DNA of 64,000 nt from Mastigias papua (GCA_964019165.1 OZ025277.1:1325453-1389452), one strand, 5' to 3'; counted from the stretch's first letter, positions 35,380 to 48,384 are shown. Made by a program: numbers and translations. Notes: a model not told the origin generated them from the sequence alone.

Positions 35380-35600
35380 GGGATGGGTCATTAATTACTT
35401 GTGGGGAGGGGATGGAAGACATTCTCATATATTTAAAGGAATTTTCGCCCCCTCTCAGATTTATGTAAATATTTTGATCCCCACTCCAGGATCTCAGAAC
35501 AAACTCCACAGTCCTTCTCCTCAAATGCTCTTTATTTTTCAACCCCCCTCCCTCTGAGTGTGCTGGATTTTCGTCCCCTCTCCCAGATGTCTTCCACCAT
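35380..35600. mobile_element. second, 3'-truncated copy of the Harbinger-like MITE
   Basis: Starts GGGATGGGTCATTAATTACT and follows the 30587 copy closely (ACATTCTCATATATTT, CTCAGATTTATGTAAA, CCTCCCTCTGAGTG, AGATGTCTTCCACC), then loses similarity before the expected right TIR. Confidence 0.7.
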
Positions 35601-37331
35601 TCGTGTGTGAAAGAACCAGAGCCTTTTTTAGGTAACTAATTTATAGGTAACTAAAATATCTATGATAATGTGAGACTAGATTCCTCCCACGCTAATAAGG
35701 GCTATTACGATGGCTCTCTACCAATTCAGTAATGCAAACTCTGCACAAGAAATTCTCAAAGGTGTCCTTGTGAAAATTATTCTCACACAACTTTATTCCA
35801 ACTACAATACATAAATATAAGGACAATTTATGCCTGCACAGTTGGCGGAAAATAGATGTTGAACTTAAGAACCAAATGGACGTTATTGGACGGAGCCTTA
35901 GCAAAGCTTTCTGACCACGCCCTATTTGCTATTAGCAACGCCCTTCTGCAACAAGGCTAACAGAATGATAAGTGATTAATTGATTAGCGATAGAGCAGTG
36001 GCTGTTTAATGATTGGTTAGTGATTGTTCAGTGATTGATCAGTGATTGATTAATGATTGATTGATTGTTATTGCTAGTCGTCATTGATATCTCAATCAAA
36101 GCAATTTTTGATAAAAAAATTAATGTAAATGCACTTTTGAAGAATTATCTAAAATGCAAGCATATTTCCAAGTCATTCAACGTAATAACAAAAGAACAAC
36201 AATGGCTGAAGCTTTAAATTTTGTTGGCCACGTTTGTCATGATCTAGTGCTCATCGTGCCAATTAAGACTTTTGAAAGGAGGAATTGATTGGAACGGGAT
36301 AATCCCCCAATAAAAGGGTGAAGCATTCCCCAACCTTCCCTCCAATGCTAACCAATGGATCTTTTACTTGGGGAATTTTCACTCGAGGGGAATTGACGCT
36401 AAGGGACGTCGCTGCCGGGGATGTGGTTTTAACTACCTGGCTTTCGAGAAGTGTAGGAAAATCAAATTGAGATTTATTAAAGTACTGAGGCGAAGGGACA
36501 GAAATTAAGTTGACACCTGAGCATTATCTATCTATATATCTAAGAAACATCTCCGATAGTCCGAAGATGGCCTATCTAGGGACGCCATTGTTCTCTATTC
36601 TCTGCTTCCCTTTTAATTCGACTATATTCCTTGATATGTATCCACTCTTTGATGTCATCTAGTAGCATTCTCCGAGGTCAACCCTGTGCTTTTTTCCATT
36701 TATAAATCATTCCATGATGCTAAGGAATAGATGCCTGTTTGGGCTTTTTACTCTATGGCATCTAACTAACTTACCATGTTTCAAATGCATTTGTCCTCTT
36801 TACCTGAGCATTATACGGATAATATTTAAAGTTAATTTTCATGGCAACTGTATAAAAAGGACGCCTGCTATTGGGGAACTACATATAAACTAGTGGGAAA
36901 ATTTTAGGGTCTGATGGGGAATTTCCCCACTAGTTTGGGTGTTAAAAGATCCACTGATTCCATCGCTCAGTATCCCGTACTCCTGCGCACGCGCAACAAT
37001 CACAAGGCGAGTAAGAGAGTTGAAACATGTTCTGCAACTTTGAGAATCTGCACCTTCCCTCATTAAAAGAGAGCACGCATTACATACCAAATAAACAAAA
37101 ACTGCTTTATCTGAGTCCATGAAATAATACGGTGAAATGTTATGGATTTAAACACTCTTATCACGGCTCTGAGAAGCAATGATTTTAGTTTCCATTAAGA
37201 ATTTCTGAAAACGTATTTGCATGGATCTATAATCAGTTTTATGATCTCGATAAAAATTATCTCAAATACTTCAAGTAATGGCCTCAAAGATACGTCATAA
37301 CTCCGGTTTTCATACAAGAATTCGGTTTCCA

Positions 37332-37746
37332 ACACGCCTTTTTTATAAGGAACCTACATGTAGAATGCCAAAATATTTAAAGAACTTATACTACTAAAGG
37401 AAACTTCCCTAAGGAACTTTTCAATTTGAACAATTTTTATAACAGCAAACAATCAAAAATAAGGAAGCTGGTTCCATCCATTTGCAGCCAAAAACCGTAT
37501 ACATTGTTTGCTATGCTTGTGTTAAGTCCTTCATTTTTCATTGATCTTACGTTACAGCGACTAAAGGCAAAATTAAGGATTTCAATGTTTTACATGTGTC
37601 TGTACCATTTTATGGCACTAATTGTGCCCTGAAAATTAAGGTACTCTTAAAGACCTTTTAGTACTACAATTCGATCATTGGAGGTCCAAAAATAAGAAAC
37701 TTTAGGAACTAGGCCCTGGGCTAGGTTCCTCATGAAAAAGCGTGTA
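37332..37746 (+). mobile_element. 415-bp TIR element, family A (copy 2)
   Basis: ACACGCCTTTTTTATAAGGA at the left and ATGAAAAAGCGTGTA at the right are inverted. It has the same length as the inverted copy at 22042. The 68-codon open frame at 37426-37632 lies inside the element and is not conserved as coding in the other copies. Confidence 0.8.
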
Positions 37747-38647
37747 ATCCGTATCGATGGTAGTGATTTCGAGGAAAACTCTTAAAAGGTAACTTTTGAC
37801 CTTGATGCTTCGGTTTCTACTTCAATTTGTGCCATTTCTCGAGATAAATGGCTCGGACATGGTTTGCTTGTAATGACTGGCTGAAAAGAAATGCAGATCC
37901 TGCTATTCTCTGTGTCAGAAAAGAGCTCGGACAAAATCAAAGGCATGTCTGTAGATTCTCACGAGTCATGGAGTGTTAATCGGAAAAGTAATGCACTTGA
38001 CATTTACAGTGGGTTTCTGTACACACTGATAATATGGGCAGGTGCAGTAATTTGGCTCCATTTGGGTCTTTCGCAGCTTTAGAGAGCCTGGCCTCTTTTG
38101 CTTGTCATTAGTGCGATCTGCAAGCATCAAGGGTAGTCTCCAATACCAACGCTATATTGCTTCAAACGTCTTTATTTTTCGAGTAACTATGACATGTTAG
38201 GTCATATGTATTTACACTTAGGATGGGTCTACAACAACGGAGAAGGGCCTCAAAGTTCATAAAATGACTCTTTGACAATTGCATTATAAAATGTTGGAGT
38301 GCCTGCAACAGTCAAATTTGTGAATAGTATGAACATTCTGTTTACAACAATTATTTCTCTTTCTTCAAAATTCCCTAGTATTTTATTCATATCTGAGTAT
38401 TACTACAAATTGTTGGTCGTATGTAGTTTTATTTATACAAACTATGCAAAAACCAACTTCAGAGAATTTCAAATCATTATTATTATTATTACCAATTAGC
38501 TGGACTTTTTGTAACTTTTATTTGTTTGGTCTTGTCCTTGTTTTTATTTAGCTAATTGTACTCTGCCTTTATAGCGCGGAAGATACTTGCACGTTTAATA
38601 ACTATTGTATTCCATGAAAGCAGTTGATGAATATTCAGTGAATGAAA

Positions 38648-38737
38648 GATCTGATCTGTTCTGATTTGATCTGATCTGATCTGATCTGATCTGATCTGAT
38701 CTGATCTGATCTGATTTGATCTGATCTGCTCTGTTCT
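38648..38737. repeat. (TGATC)n pentanucleotide repeat
   Basis: About 17 tandem TGATC units with a few TGATT or TGTTC variants. Confidence 0.95.
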
Positions 38738-39309
38738 TTTGTTTGTGTGATGAAGTACTAGGACATGAAAAAGGATTTGAATTTTCCCTTTGATTTTCAG
38801 GCGAAATTGCAACTATTGTCGCTCAAGACAAAATTTAAGAATAATTACAGGCACAAAATCAACTAATTGTAAGAGAACTAAGCCCATCGAAAAATTAGGC
38901 ATTGTTGGAAAAAGTATGTGCTTTGTACTAAATTGAAATTTGTTGTGTTGTGTTATGTGCCTCATGTAACTTTGACAGAAGTGAGGACCAGCACCTTGCA
39001 ACTATAAATATTCCTGTGAGAATGATATCGTACAAAATCGGCAACCGCATATACTGTACAGAAGCCAACTCTTCCACAAGGTGTCGACCTGTGTTGTATT
39101 TTTAGAAGACTCGTTGATTCCTATACTTACAACCTAGGGCTACGTATTTCAGACAAGTTTTCAGCCATTGACAAAAATTTGAAATGACGCATGTCCATAG
39201 AACATCGTATTGACGCTTATGCGACAAACCTGCGCAGTTTCATCTGCAGAATGGGTAGTGTTAGCGATGGGGAGGTAAGGATTTCCTCTCCAGGAGACAG
39301 GGGTTTAGC

Positions 39310-39508
39310 CAGTAGCGGACACTTGAATGGTTGCCCCCAATCAATGAGGTAGAAATAAACATTAAGCTCACTTCATTGTTCCAAATAATTTTCAAGAACA
39401 ATGAGATTTTTAGGGGGTGGTTGGTAAAAGACTTCTTCGGGGCCTCCACCCAGGCTCCTGTGGCCTGGCTGCCCCCAACCCCAATAGACAGCAATGTATC
39501 CGCTACTG
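39310..39508. mobile_element. hAT-like MITE (199 bp), decayed target duplication
   Basis: CAGTAGCGGACAC at the left end is inverted as GTATCCGCTACTG at the right. The 8-bp flanks GGTTTAGC and CGTTTAAT agree at 5 of 8 positions in register, as expected of an aged 8-bp duplication. The overlapping open frames are not genes. Confidence 0.55.
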
Positions 39509-40211
39509 CGTTTAATGAGTCTGGCTGCATATGCATCAAGGAACTCTTTGCACCCATGACAACTATACTTTATCCACCTAAAAATAGCCTCGTTTTCCGT
39601 TTCCCTGCAGTCTCCCCATCCTGTATACTATATCAAATACCATTAAAGCTGACTGGAATCTCAAAGACTTCCTATAAAAACATTTCTAAACCTATTTGGA
39701 TGAATTGCTCCTATACACTGTTTTTCATAAATGCAAGGAACAACTAAAAGCTGTATTGCCTTATCTCAGACAGGAACTGATACATCGTTAACCAAAGATT
39801 AGCTGATTGCCGCTTAGCACTGATTGTGAATTAACAATCAAGAATCCTGTCATTGTTCAAGGCAATAAAGATGCCGTTTGCACTGAATATATATTCAATC
39901 CTACATTGACAAAAGAGTGGCATAGGTGCAATGTTTTTGTTGGGGAGGGGGGATTCTTGTATCATTTTGGAAAAATGAAATGTGACTTCAGTCCTGCAAA
40001 AATGGGGCAAAGTAGAAGCCATCCTGTAGTAGATTTTTGAAGAAGAAGAAGCACATATTCTGTATGAATATATATAGATACATATATAACGTCATGAGTG
40101 GACGACCACAATTGGAAAATTTATTTTGGCCCCAGTGAGGATTAGAACTCACAATGTTTAGATTAGAAGACTCCTGTGCTAATCAATTCCGTCATCCAGG
40201 CATATTGTATT

Positions 40212-40434
<223 letters not shown>

Positions 40435-40604
40435 TTTCTGATGAAGACTGGCATTTAACAAATTTTCAACATAAAAGTGTTTAGTTTATATTTTACTTCA
40501 TTCTGAATGAAATTCGACTACTGAGCGGTTTTACAGTTGCTGTAGTCAAAATAAAAGCTCTTTGCATGAAAGAACTATGGAAAAATTGTGTGGTTTGTTA
40601 GCAC

Positions 40605-41036
40605 ACGCACTTTTTATAAGAATACCTACTTTTTCGCTCAGCTTCAATATTCTTAAAAATTTCTGATTTTGAGCCTAAGACGTGACCTTTCTTCAATGGA
40701 GCCTAACGGTATTCCTAAGTCAATTCTCAGATTTCAGTGATTTTGAGCAGTAGTGCTTGTATAAACTGTAGTCTTCTTATGAAAAGTGTGTAACTGACAC
40801 TCCCCAAAGAGTTGTTGAGTCGCTTGGTAGCATTACAAATCCCAGACATGATAAGTGAAGCTCACATTTGCTTTGTTTTCAACAGAAAACTCAAATAAAC
40901 AAAATATCTAACGCTTGATGAAGCTTGAGTCTTCAATACTCATTACTATATATTACTTTATACTACAACATTCAATTTTTCAGCGATTTTAAGTCTTGAT
41001 ATTCTTATAGACCATATTCTCATAAAAAGTGTGCGT
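40605..41036 (-). mobile_element. TIR element, family B (copy 1)
   Basis: ACGCACTTTTTATAAGAATA at the left and ATTCTCATAAAAAGTGTGCG at the right are inverted. The interior is the reverse complement of the elements at 48718 and 51110 (GTGAAGCTCACA, AACAGAAAACTCAAAT, GCTTGATGAAGC). No coding capacity. Confidence 0.7.
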
Positions 41037-41198
41037 CAGATTCCCCCATACTACTCTACTCAGTGCCACGGACAGGGGGGCCAAGAGGGGCCTAAGAGGA
41101 GTCGAGGAGGTCAATGACCCGGGGCCCATGACTGCATTGGTCCAAGTAAAGTACGCTTTCGGCGTGCCTGGATAAATATATTACGTTTGTCTATCTTG

Positions 41199-41351
41199 CA
41201 GGCCCGTAGCCAGCTTGAATTCACATGGGAGGCACAGTCAATATATATAATATATATATCTGTATAATTCATGTTTTTAGGGGAGGCACAGAGTCAAATC
41301 TCACAAGTCCAGGGGGACCTTGCCCCCAGGGCCCCCTTTGCTACGGGCCTG
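41199..41351. mobile_element. hAT-like MITE (153 bp) with perfect 8-bp TSD
   Basis: CAGGCCCGTAGC and GCTACGGGCCTG are perfect 12-bp inverted ends. CTATCTTG flanks both sides (41191-41198 and 41352-41359). An 8-bp duplication with CAG...CTG ends is the hAT signature. Non-coding interior with a GGGAGGCACAG motif present twice. Confidence 0.85.
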
Positions 41352-41404
41352 CTATCTTGTAAGTTTTTCTGAACATTTAATATAATCTACTCTTATGAGA
41401 GGCC

Positions 41405-41530
41405 AATAGGATTTTGGTATAGTCCTTGGCATTTGCATTCTTTTCTGTTAAAAGGCCATTTGGGTAATCATTCCTATCACACTCACAATGGCATCATCCT
41501 TTGTAAAAATTTTGTCATTGTACTTTTTAA
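41405..41530 (-). repeat. interspersed repeat (pair with 34150-34310)
   Basis: Reverse-complement relative of the segment at 34150. Class unknown. Confidence 0.55.
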
Positions 41531-43371
41531 AGGTGCAAAAACTAAAACTTACATCCTGACCTGGGGCCCAAAAGTCCTCTCCGCAGCCCTCAAGCTACTA
41601 ACCTGTAACACTGGTCGCCATTGCCATAATCAGTTACAAAATCAATCAACTCATACAGATCCTAGTTAAGGAAAGGGACACACTGACACATCCCTTTTCA
41701 CTCAACTTAACATTCTCGCCGTAAAAGAGCACCGTTGTAAAGCAAGGGTCCTGCAAAACAGGTTTGTTCCTATGAGGATACACTTCCCTCAGCTTTAAAG
41801 TTACGCTGTCTCAGCTACTGTGCAACAACTGTGATACTTCTGCTTACTGGACCCTTACCACCGACCAACACTCTTAGCACATGATATACATCCCGTACGC
41901 TCCAGATCAATTCAATTTTGGTTATACGAGATAACATGCTTCGATCTGAAAGGTAAATCGCAGTTGGGATCAGCTGATAAGCGCTAGGCTTAACTTTACG
42001 GCTCCTCCCCTTTCACTCGTAAATAGCTCAAAAGGCGGATAATCGAGCTTCGTTGTGTGGACAAGATAATAAGCTGAACTTCCTCTCTTTTGATGGAGGT
42101 GCAATATCTCTCCCCTGTATCCCCCTGTATAAACTCCTCTGTGCATGCTGTCGTAAGGACAGGCTTGTACTTTCGAAGCAAGGAGCTCAGCAAAGGGTGC
42201 TCACTTCTGATCACAGTATTTCAACACTGGACTATACCCCGCGTTGATAAATACGCTATAATCGGTGATGATGATAACATGTTGACATGATGATGATCAT
42301 TGATGATTGTTGTCATAATCACCTAGGCCCGGTCATACACTTGGCTTCAGAATCATGAGAATAATAATAATAATAACCATAGTCGGCGGTTTTCTATTGG
42401 TGGAGCTCTAGCTTTCAACGTCATATAGCGAGTTTTTTTGAATATTATCTCGATTACAATCGCTACTTTCATCAGCTTATCACTGAAATTTACGTAATAT
42501 TCCTAACACATTATTGCCAAAGATATTTAAAACTCTAAAGACTCATTATGCTCAACGATGAATGCAAGCAGGCACATCTCTAGTTGCAAATACCCCTTTG
42601 TTTCCATTAACAGAAAAGCACCTTTGTATGAGTTATATTACAGGTAGAGTTTATCAAATTCCTTATCGCTTTTACTGTCCTGAGAATAAAGGCGAGGGGA
42701 AGAATTTTACACAACATAACGAGCTTATGATCGATCCTAAATTGGGCAAGACAGATTTAATCAAGTCAATTATGCGATTGTGAGAGAGGCTGATAGGCTT
42801 CTTTATCAAGTCCTGAAGAAGCGAGGCTTAATTTGTTAGCATTGGGCGTTAAGTGTTTTGATCGGTGATGACAAGATTATTCTAAACACCACGGGCGTCT
42901 GTTTGCCGCTAGCCCTCGGCCATAGACATGACGGTAGTCGGCTATGGAATTATGGCTGGATAATGGCCATGCTTGGGTTTAAATCCGAAAGAAAAACATC
43001 AGATAATAGATGGGAGGCGGAGTAGAATAGGGTCCAGCACGAACAGCCAAACTATTAGGTCAGTTCTATTGGAGAACGACATGTATGTATATGTATACAA
43101 GATAGGGCTGGCGGATAAAAGTCAGTGTCCAAGTGACCTTGCCTTAATCAGAATTACGCCTCCATTGTCTAATACTGGATTTCCAGTGAAAGCCTGACGG
43201 GGAAACAAAAACCTGCCTTTCTTTCATAATCATCTTTTCTGTTCAGAGATAAATGTTGAATTAGACGATGACAAACGCCATTACAGAATCAACATTTGTG
43301 GTCACACGCTATGTGATCAAGCACAGAGCTCTTGTAATAACCTGTCAATCATTCACGTCCGGTTCTCGCTG

Positions 43372-43414
43372 ATTGGACGGTGTCGTCTAATTTGCATATG
43401 AATCACGTGCAAAT
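43372..43414. promoter_or_regulatory. promoter-proximal motif cluster upstream of the Sp gene
   Basis: An inverted CCAAT (ATTGG, 43372-43376), an octamer ATTTGCAT (43390-43397), an E-box CACGTG (43404-43409) and an inverted half-octamer TGCAAAT (43408-43414). ATTTGCA and TGCAAAT form an inverted repeat around the E-box. It lies 140-180 bp before the start codon; function is inferred. Confidence 0.4.
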
Positions 43415-43554
43415 GAACCCATGCAGCTGGTTGATGGCTGTGAACAATTAGAAACGAGGTACATGCAGAGACTATGCCAAAGTAATGTAGGTGAAAATTC
43501 GTGCGTGAACCTTGCACGATCTGGCCGATCATACACTATCATTTATAAAGTAGC

Positions 43555-43617
43555 ATGACATTATTAACCACAATCGAAACAGAGGAGAATTTCCTTAAAC
43601 CAGAGGACAGCACCAAG
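43555..43617 (+). CDS. Sp gene exon 1
   Basis: 63 bp from [23 protein letters not shown] then K. Donor CCAAG|GTAGGT, phase 0, 128-bp intron. It splices directly before the conserved Sp box. Confidence 0.8.
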
Positions 43618-45440
43618 GTAGGTATAGCGACCCTTTAATAATTAATCGATGTTTTATATTGAGAAGAATAATTATTAGCATTTTAATTATTTCACACTTA
43701 AATTATGTTATGCCCATTAATAATCTTGCCCTCCCCCGATCGCAGGAGTACCAGCCATCGCCGTTGGCTTTGTTGGCCGCAGCTTGTAGTAGGATTGAAC
43801 AGACACTGCAAAACCCAGAGCCCTGCAAAACATTAAGTGGTTTATCATTCATAGAATCGAACAAGGGAAAAGAGAGGGTTCAAGCACCTAGGGAAAAAGA
43901 GTTATCGATCGTGAAGGGTAAAAAATTTTTGAGTGAAAACATGTCACCTGAACTGCAACGAAACTTGTGCAAAAATGTTCCCACAGACGTCGAAGAAGAG
44001 TTGCCTTCCTGTAAGCATGCAACACAGAATTATAACTATTTCAACCAGGTCTACGATCAGCAACGACGCTACCCACGATGCCAGGAACCCCAGGACTATC
44101 AGAACACAAATCGGAACAGCAATTTAGCGAACACTTACCCACCATATTCAGCAGTGCATATGCAGTCAAGTCTCTTTAACTCAACTCACCAAATTTCTCA
44201 ACAACAGCGGTTTCATAACGAGAGCGTGCAAAGGCAGATGAACCTGCCTCAACGTCTGGTTATTAAACAGGAACAAGTAGATATTATGTCCTTGAAACCA
44301 GCTTGTATGTATGGATCACCGTCTAATCATAATTCTCCGCCTCAGGATTTATTGCCGCAGTTTTATCAGCAAACTCCGGTTATTACGATAAGTTCAAATC
44401 AAACGAACTTCTCACCTGACGCGTATCAAACCTTTGCTGTGCATCGACCGAACAACGAAGTGAAACCACTCTCCCATTTGCCTGTGCAAAATCGATTGAA
44501 TTGTTTCTCAAATACATCTCAATTGCCTGCTCAAACTCGGGATGGATATCACCAAATGGGCGGACATTTCGAAGAGGCACTTCCTACACAAGAACAACAG
44601 GTCAATTTTAAATGGCTTCGTAGTGCTCCGCCTCCTGTCCTTGAAAACACAGCAATGGCTTCACAAACTGTCGCCGTTAATCCGCCAATGAATTCGAACT
44701 TGGGCGATAACTTATGTGTTAGCTGCTCACAGAATTCTCAGATAGGCAACCAAATACTTGATCCACAACTTCATAATCAACTTTTACAGAATAATTTCGT
44801 CGACAACGACTTGTGCTCGAACACTGTAAACACGATGGGGATGATCGTCGGCTTGTCTGAACATAATTTCGCTCCGCCTTTTCGGGAAGGTAGAAGGCCG
44901 CGAAGAATTGCTTGCACGTGCCCTAATTGCAGAGACGGTGATAACAAATCTGTAACCACTAAGGATGGAAAGACTAGAAAACTGCATATATGCCATGTTC
45001 CGGGCTGCGGGAAAGTTTATGGGAAGACATCACACTTACGAGCACATTTAAGATGGCACAGTGGTGAAAGGCCGTTCGTTTGCAATTGGATATTTTGTAA
45101 TAAAAGGTTTACCAGATCGGATGAACTTCAACGGCATCGCAGAACTCACACTGGAGAGAAAAGATTTCAGTGTAATTCATGCGGGAAGCGCTTCATGAGG
45201 AGTGACCATTTATCGAAACATATGAGGACGCATGAAAGCCAGAACCTGAAAGAGAAATCCGCTAGTGAACGGGAGGGCACTTCAGAACTTAGCGAGAAAA
45301 ACAACTGCGTGATAAATAGTGGCACCTCTGCCTGTTCAGATTTGGACAGCAATAATTCAGTAAATGAATCGGATTGCAACAACATTGACTCTCAAGAAGA
45401 GAGAGTTGACACTGAAATCGTGAGGAATCCTTTTGAGTAG
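43555..45440 (+). CDS. Sp-family (Sp1-4 type) C2H2 zinc-finger transcription factor
   Basis: Two exons (43555-43617 and 43746-45440) give 585 residues. Exon 1 encodes 21 residues ending PEDSTK; exon 2 starts [18 protein letters not shown], which contains the conserved Sp box ([13 protein letters not shown] in relatives). A long Gln/Asn/Ser/Pro-rich middle (about 110-400) suits a transactivation region. The Buttonhead box CTCPNC is at 411-416. Three C2H2 fingers lie at about 437-459, 467-489 and 497-517, with base-contact helices KTSHLRA, RSDELQR and RSDHLSK; these give the KHA/RER/RHK pattern that reads GC/GT boxes (established). [10 protein letters not shown] and [11 protein letters not shown] resemble Sp3/Sp4 more than Sp5-9, and the Gln-rich middle agrees, so I place it in Sp1-4 without choosing a paralogue. 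Acts in the nucleus. The ATG at 43659 lies inside the intron and is rejected as start. Confidence 0.93.
43746..45440 (+). CDS. Sp gene exon 2
   Basis: Starts after ATCGCAG with GAG TAC CAG. It carries the Sp box, the Gln/Asn-rich region, the Buttonhead box and all three zinc fingers without interruption, and ends at TAG. Confidence 0.93.
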   Translation, partial: EYQPSPLALLAAACSRIEQTLQNPEPCKTLSGLSFIESNKGKERVQAPREKELSIVKGKKFLSENMSPELQRNLCKNVPTDVEEELPSCKHATQNYNYFNQVYDQQRRYPRCQEPQDYQNTNRNSNLANTYPPYSAVHMQSSLFNSTHQISQQQRFHNESVQRQMNLPQRLVIKQEQVDIMSLKPACMYGSPSNHNSPPQDLLPQFYQQTPVITISSNQTNFSPDAYQTFAVHRPNNEVKPLSHLPVQNRLNCFSNTSQLPAQTRDGYHQMGGHFEEALPTQEQQVNFKWLRSAPPPVLENTAMASQTVAVNPPMNSNLGDNLCVSCSQNSQIGNQILDPQLHNQLLQNNFVDNDLCSNTVNTMGMIVGLSEHNFAPPFREGRRPRRIACTCPNCRDGDNKSVTTKDGKTRKLHICHVPGCGKVYGKTSHLRAHLRWHSGERPFVCNWIFCNKRFTRSDELQRHRRTHTGEKRFQCNSCGKRFMRSDHLSKHMRTHESQNLKEKSASEREGTSELSEKNNCVINSGTSACSDLDSNNSVNESDCNNIDSQEERVDTEIVRNPFE

Positions 45441-45479
45441 ATGTCGCGTTGCGCTTGTGTTCGAGGATGTACTTATATA

Positions 45480-45485
45480 AATAAA
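45480..45485 (+). terminator. possible polyadenylation signal of the Sp gene
   Basis: AATAAA 40 bp after the stop. Another AATAAA at 46241 may mark a longer 3' UTR. Which is used cannot be told from sequence. Confidence 0.3.
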
Positions 45486-46789
45486 AATATATTTTACTGG
45501 GTTACTTTTGATAGAAAAGCTCGTAGATTTTTATCTTCATTTTGTGAATATTTGAGAATTTTAAAGCAATTTTTAGGACGCATGGAAGAGCAATTTCATA
45601 TTCGGCTGTTTGTGTTGATATTGTCATTTGTCGAAATTCCTTGACATTTGATGCGCAAACGTTCTTTAATCTAAAATCAAATATTAGTCCATGGTTTATC
45701 GTAAGCTCCGTGTAATTCCATATCATTGCAGGCTTGTTAACGTGTTTTGTATCATATCACCCCGTGCTACCAACCAGTTCTGCATAGATCTTTATTTATG
45801 TACTGTGGCTATTATTTCCGAAAATCGTAAATCTCCCCGTGATACTGCAGACTTTTTTAAACAGGTATGTGTCATCAAATATTTAGGCTTACACGCTGAA
45901 ACACTGCAGGCACTCGGTATGTTTTGCCTCTTTTACGGCAGTAGCCTGTGAATTTATCCATAGATCTGTGGCTTTTTGGTATTAGCCCGTTCCTCTAATT
46001 GCGTAACAGTTTTAGGAGCTGCAAGGAGGGGCATATTGTTGCCCACACTTTAAATGGGATTTCCTTACGACATACTATGTCTTTCATTGAAATATGGGTC
46101 TATTTTGAAGCGTTCCCTTATCCAGCTCGGTTTGTGAGTTCTGCATTAACTTTGCATGATACGGGTATGAAAAAACTTCAGTCTGAAGGGCTGTCTGGAA
46201 TACTTTTTAGGTTTCATTTGTATGCAACTCCATTTTATTGAATAAAATGATGCTTTTATCCAAACGTAATTCCTTATCTCTATCACATTTCTTATAGCCT
46301 GTGACGGGGACTGTGAAAACAGCCATGTTTTATTAAATGTTGTTTCTTTTATGTGGAGGTAGCAAGATGTTCTCTTAATTCATTTGCATATTTCTCTGTT
46401 GAAATTCAGGGGTGGGTGCTGGTAGTCGATGCTTTTACAGGTAATGAGACACTATTTATTGGTCAAACTGCGTTTTAATAGATCGTTTTAACAGAATGAT
46501 AACATTTCATTCGTTTTCATAAGCGAGTTTTACTGTGTGTGATTGCCTGCATATTGTATTTGTTGTGTTTAGTGAATGGTTTGTTTGTAAAGAACAGAAG
46601 AGAGTGCCTGGATACTTGATATTTGGTATGGCTGCAGACCAGTTATTTGTTGTACTGTTCATTATTTCTAGACATAGAAGATATGTTTGAGCCAATTTGA
46701 GAAAAACAGCAAGATTCTTGGCATCAGAATTCCACTGTCCATATGTGTAGTAATGGTACGTTGCATGAAAAATGATACCTATGCTTTGA

Positions 46790-47220
46790 AGAGTCTCATG
46801 AAATTCTTAAGGACCTTTCAATTCGAGAAGTGCTATTAAAAGAACTGAAGTATGTGATAGGCTCTGGAATACACGTTGTTTTATCAAAAAGTAGTACTCG
46901 ACTGCTCATAAAGTTAAGAAAGTTCAGTACTGGATTTCTGAGACCTAGGAAAATTAATAAATCATAGACCTTTAAACTTCTAATGTTCACACAAGATCAT
47001 AATCGCTTTTACTTAATTTGCATACCTTTTTGTGGTAACCTATGTATTAGATTCTCATTAGAGTGTTTGTGTTGTGCCTGCCTGTGTAGCACTGTAATGT
47101 CACATCAACTAGGACATTCTTGCAAAGATTGTCTTGAGAAAGTTTCAATGCTGAAACCATGAAAAGCTATGAAAATTTCAATGTTAGGCGAGGAAAACTT
47201 TCTTATAAAAAACCGTGTAT
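46790..47220 (+). mobile_element. TIR-type element, family C
   Basis: The right end is AACTTTCTTATAAAAAACCG then TGTATGC. The segment GTACTCGACTGCTCA-TAAAGTTAAGAAAG to TTTCTGAGACCTAGG recurs inverted at about 50245-50345. The part from GTTGTGCCTGCCTGTGTAGC to the end recurs at about 53285-53625, split by a MITE. Left edge approximate. Confidence 0.55.
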
Positions 47221-48384
47221 GCATTTAATAGGGTGCATTTAGCTGGGATGTGCTGTAGAAAATTGGGGGCAGTTGAAAGCAATTCTAAGCTTGGGTAGTA
47301 CACTGTCTGGCGGTTTTGCCACTCTTGGATAAAAGCGACTCTTGAACAAAGCAGAAGAGAAGTTTAGGTAACAGATCATGTCTATAAGTTGAGTGTTGAT
47401 GAAGTAGAGTAAGTGCGAGAGGAGTCTCTTGCCTACCAACGGGGGGACTACGAACATTTGGATTTTGTCATTGAAAAAACATGGATTTTGATACAGCTGG
47501 CGTATTGGTTCCCTTGGTTTTTATTGGAAGGTTTGTTTTGATGACAGAACCATTGACCCTGTATGTGTTACCTTACTACGTTGTGAGTATGTGAGAGAAA
47601 GTTCTCAAGAAAATTAACCAAATAAAGTGAAAACCCAAGCTGTGGAATAGGAAAGCATGTGTGAAGTAAAGAGCTGATGTTCAACCCTACTTAACACCTT
47701 GTTGTTAAAATTGATTCCAAAAATCGTCGTTGAATGGATAATGGTGATAATGTGTATTGTAGCCCAGTTTAATTTCACATTTCAGAGGAGTCTCCGTCCT
47801 GCACCTTCAGTAATCAGGTGATAATATACAGTGATAACTCGACATGCTATTAGCACATGGAGTATATTTTGGTGTTATTATCATAGCAACGTCTCCTTTG
47901 GCAATTTTGAATGTTATTTAATCTTGTATATCTCTTCGTAGATTTTACTTTCAATCCCTGTGTACATATCAAAATGTGCTTTCAGCCTTATCATAACTCA
48001 AGGGCCCTAAACCTCGTGATTTAAACTAATTTGTTGTCAAGAGTCTTTTCGACTTACATGAAAGATAGGTCTTGTGTTTAATAGGTTATACACAAATTTA
48101 TTTTAACACCTACTAAGATGACAAATTATAAAACTTAAATCAGAGATAGCCAGTAGCAAACACTTCTGATTCATACATTTGACTTGAGCCTCTTCTTATA
48201 CTTATGAACTACCAACTACCAAATTGATTTGTGTATCATAAAAGATTCATAAAGCCTTGGGGGGGGGGGGCTTTTTTAAAACCTTCGATCTTTAGAAGGG
48301 GATTCGGTACCAGCCTTCTCCATTGAGACAATCAACCTAAATGACTGGTGATAAAGAGAGAGGTGTAGACATTCAGGGCCTAAC

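Noticed and set aside
39331..39747. 138-codon ORF as a gene
   Set aside because: Its first part is the interior of a hAT-like MITE; the rest shows no domain or splice support.
43659..43745. In-frame ATG at 43659 as the Sp start
   Set aside because: It lies between a good donor (43617/43618) and acceptor (43745/43746), and the spliced product restores the Sp box directly after exon 1.
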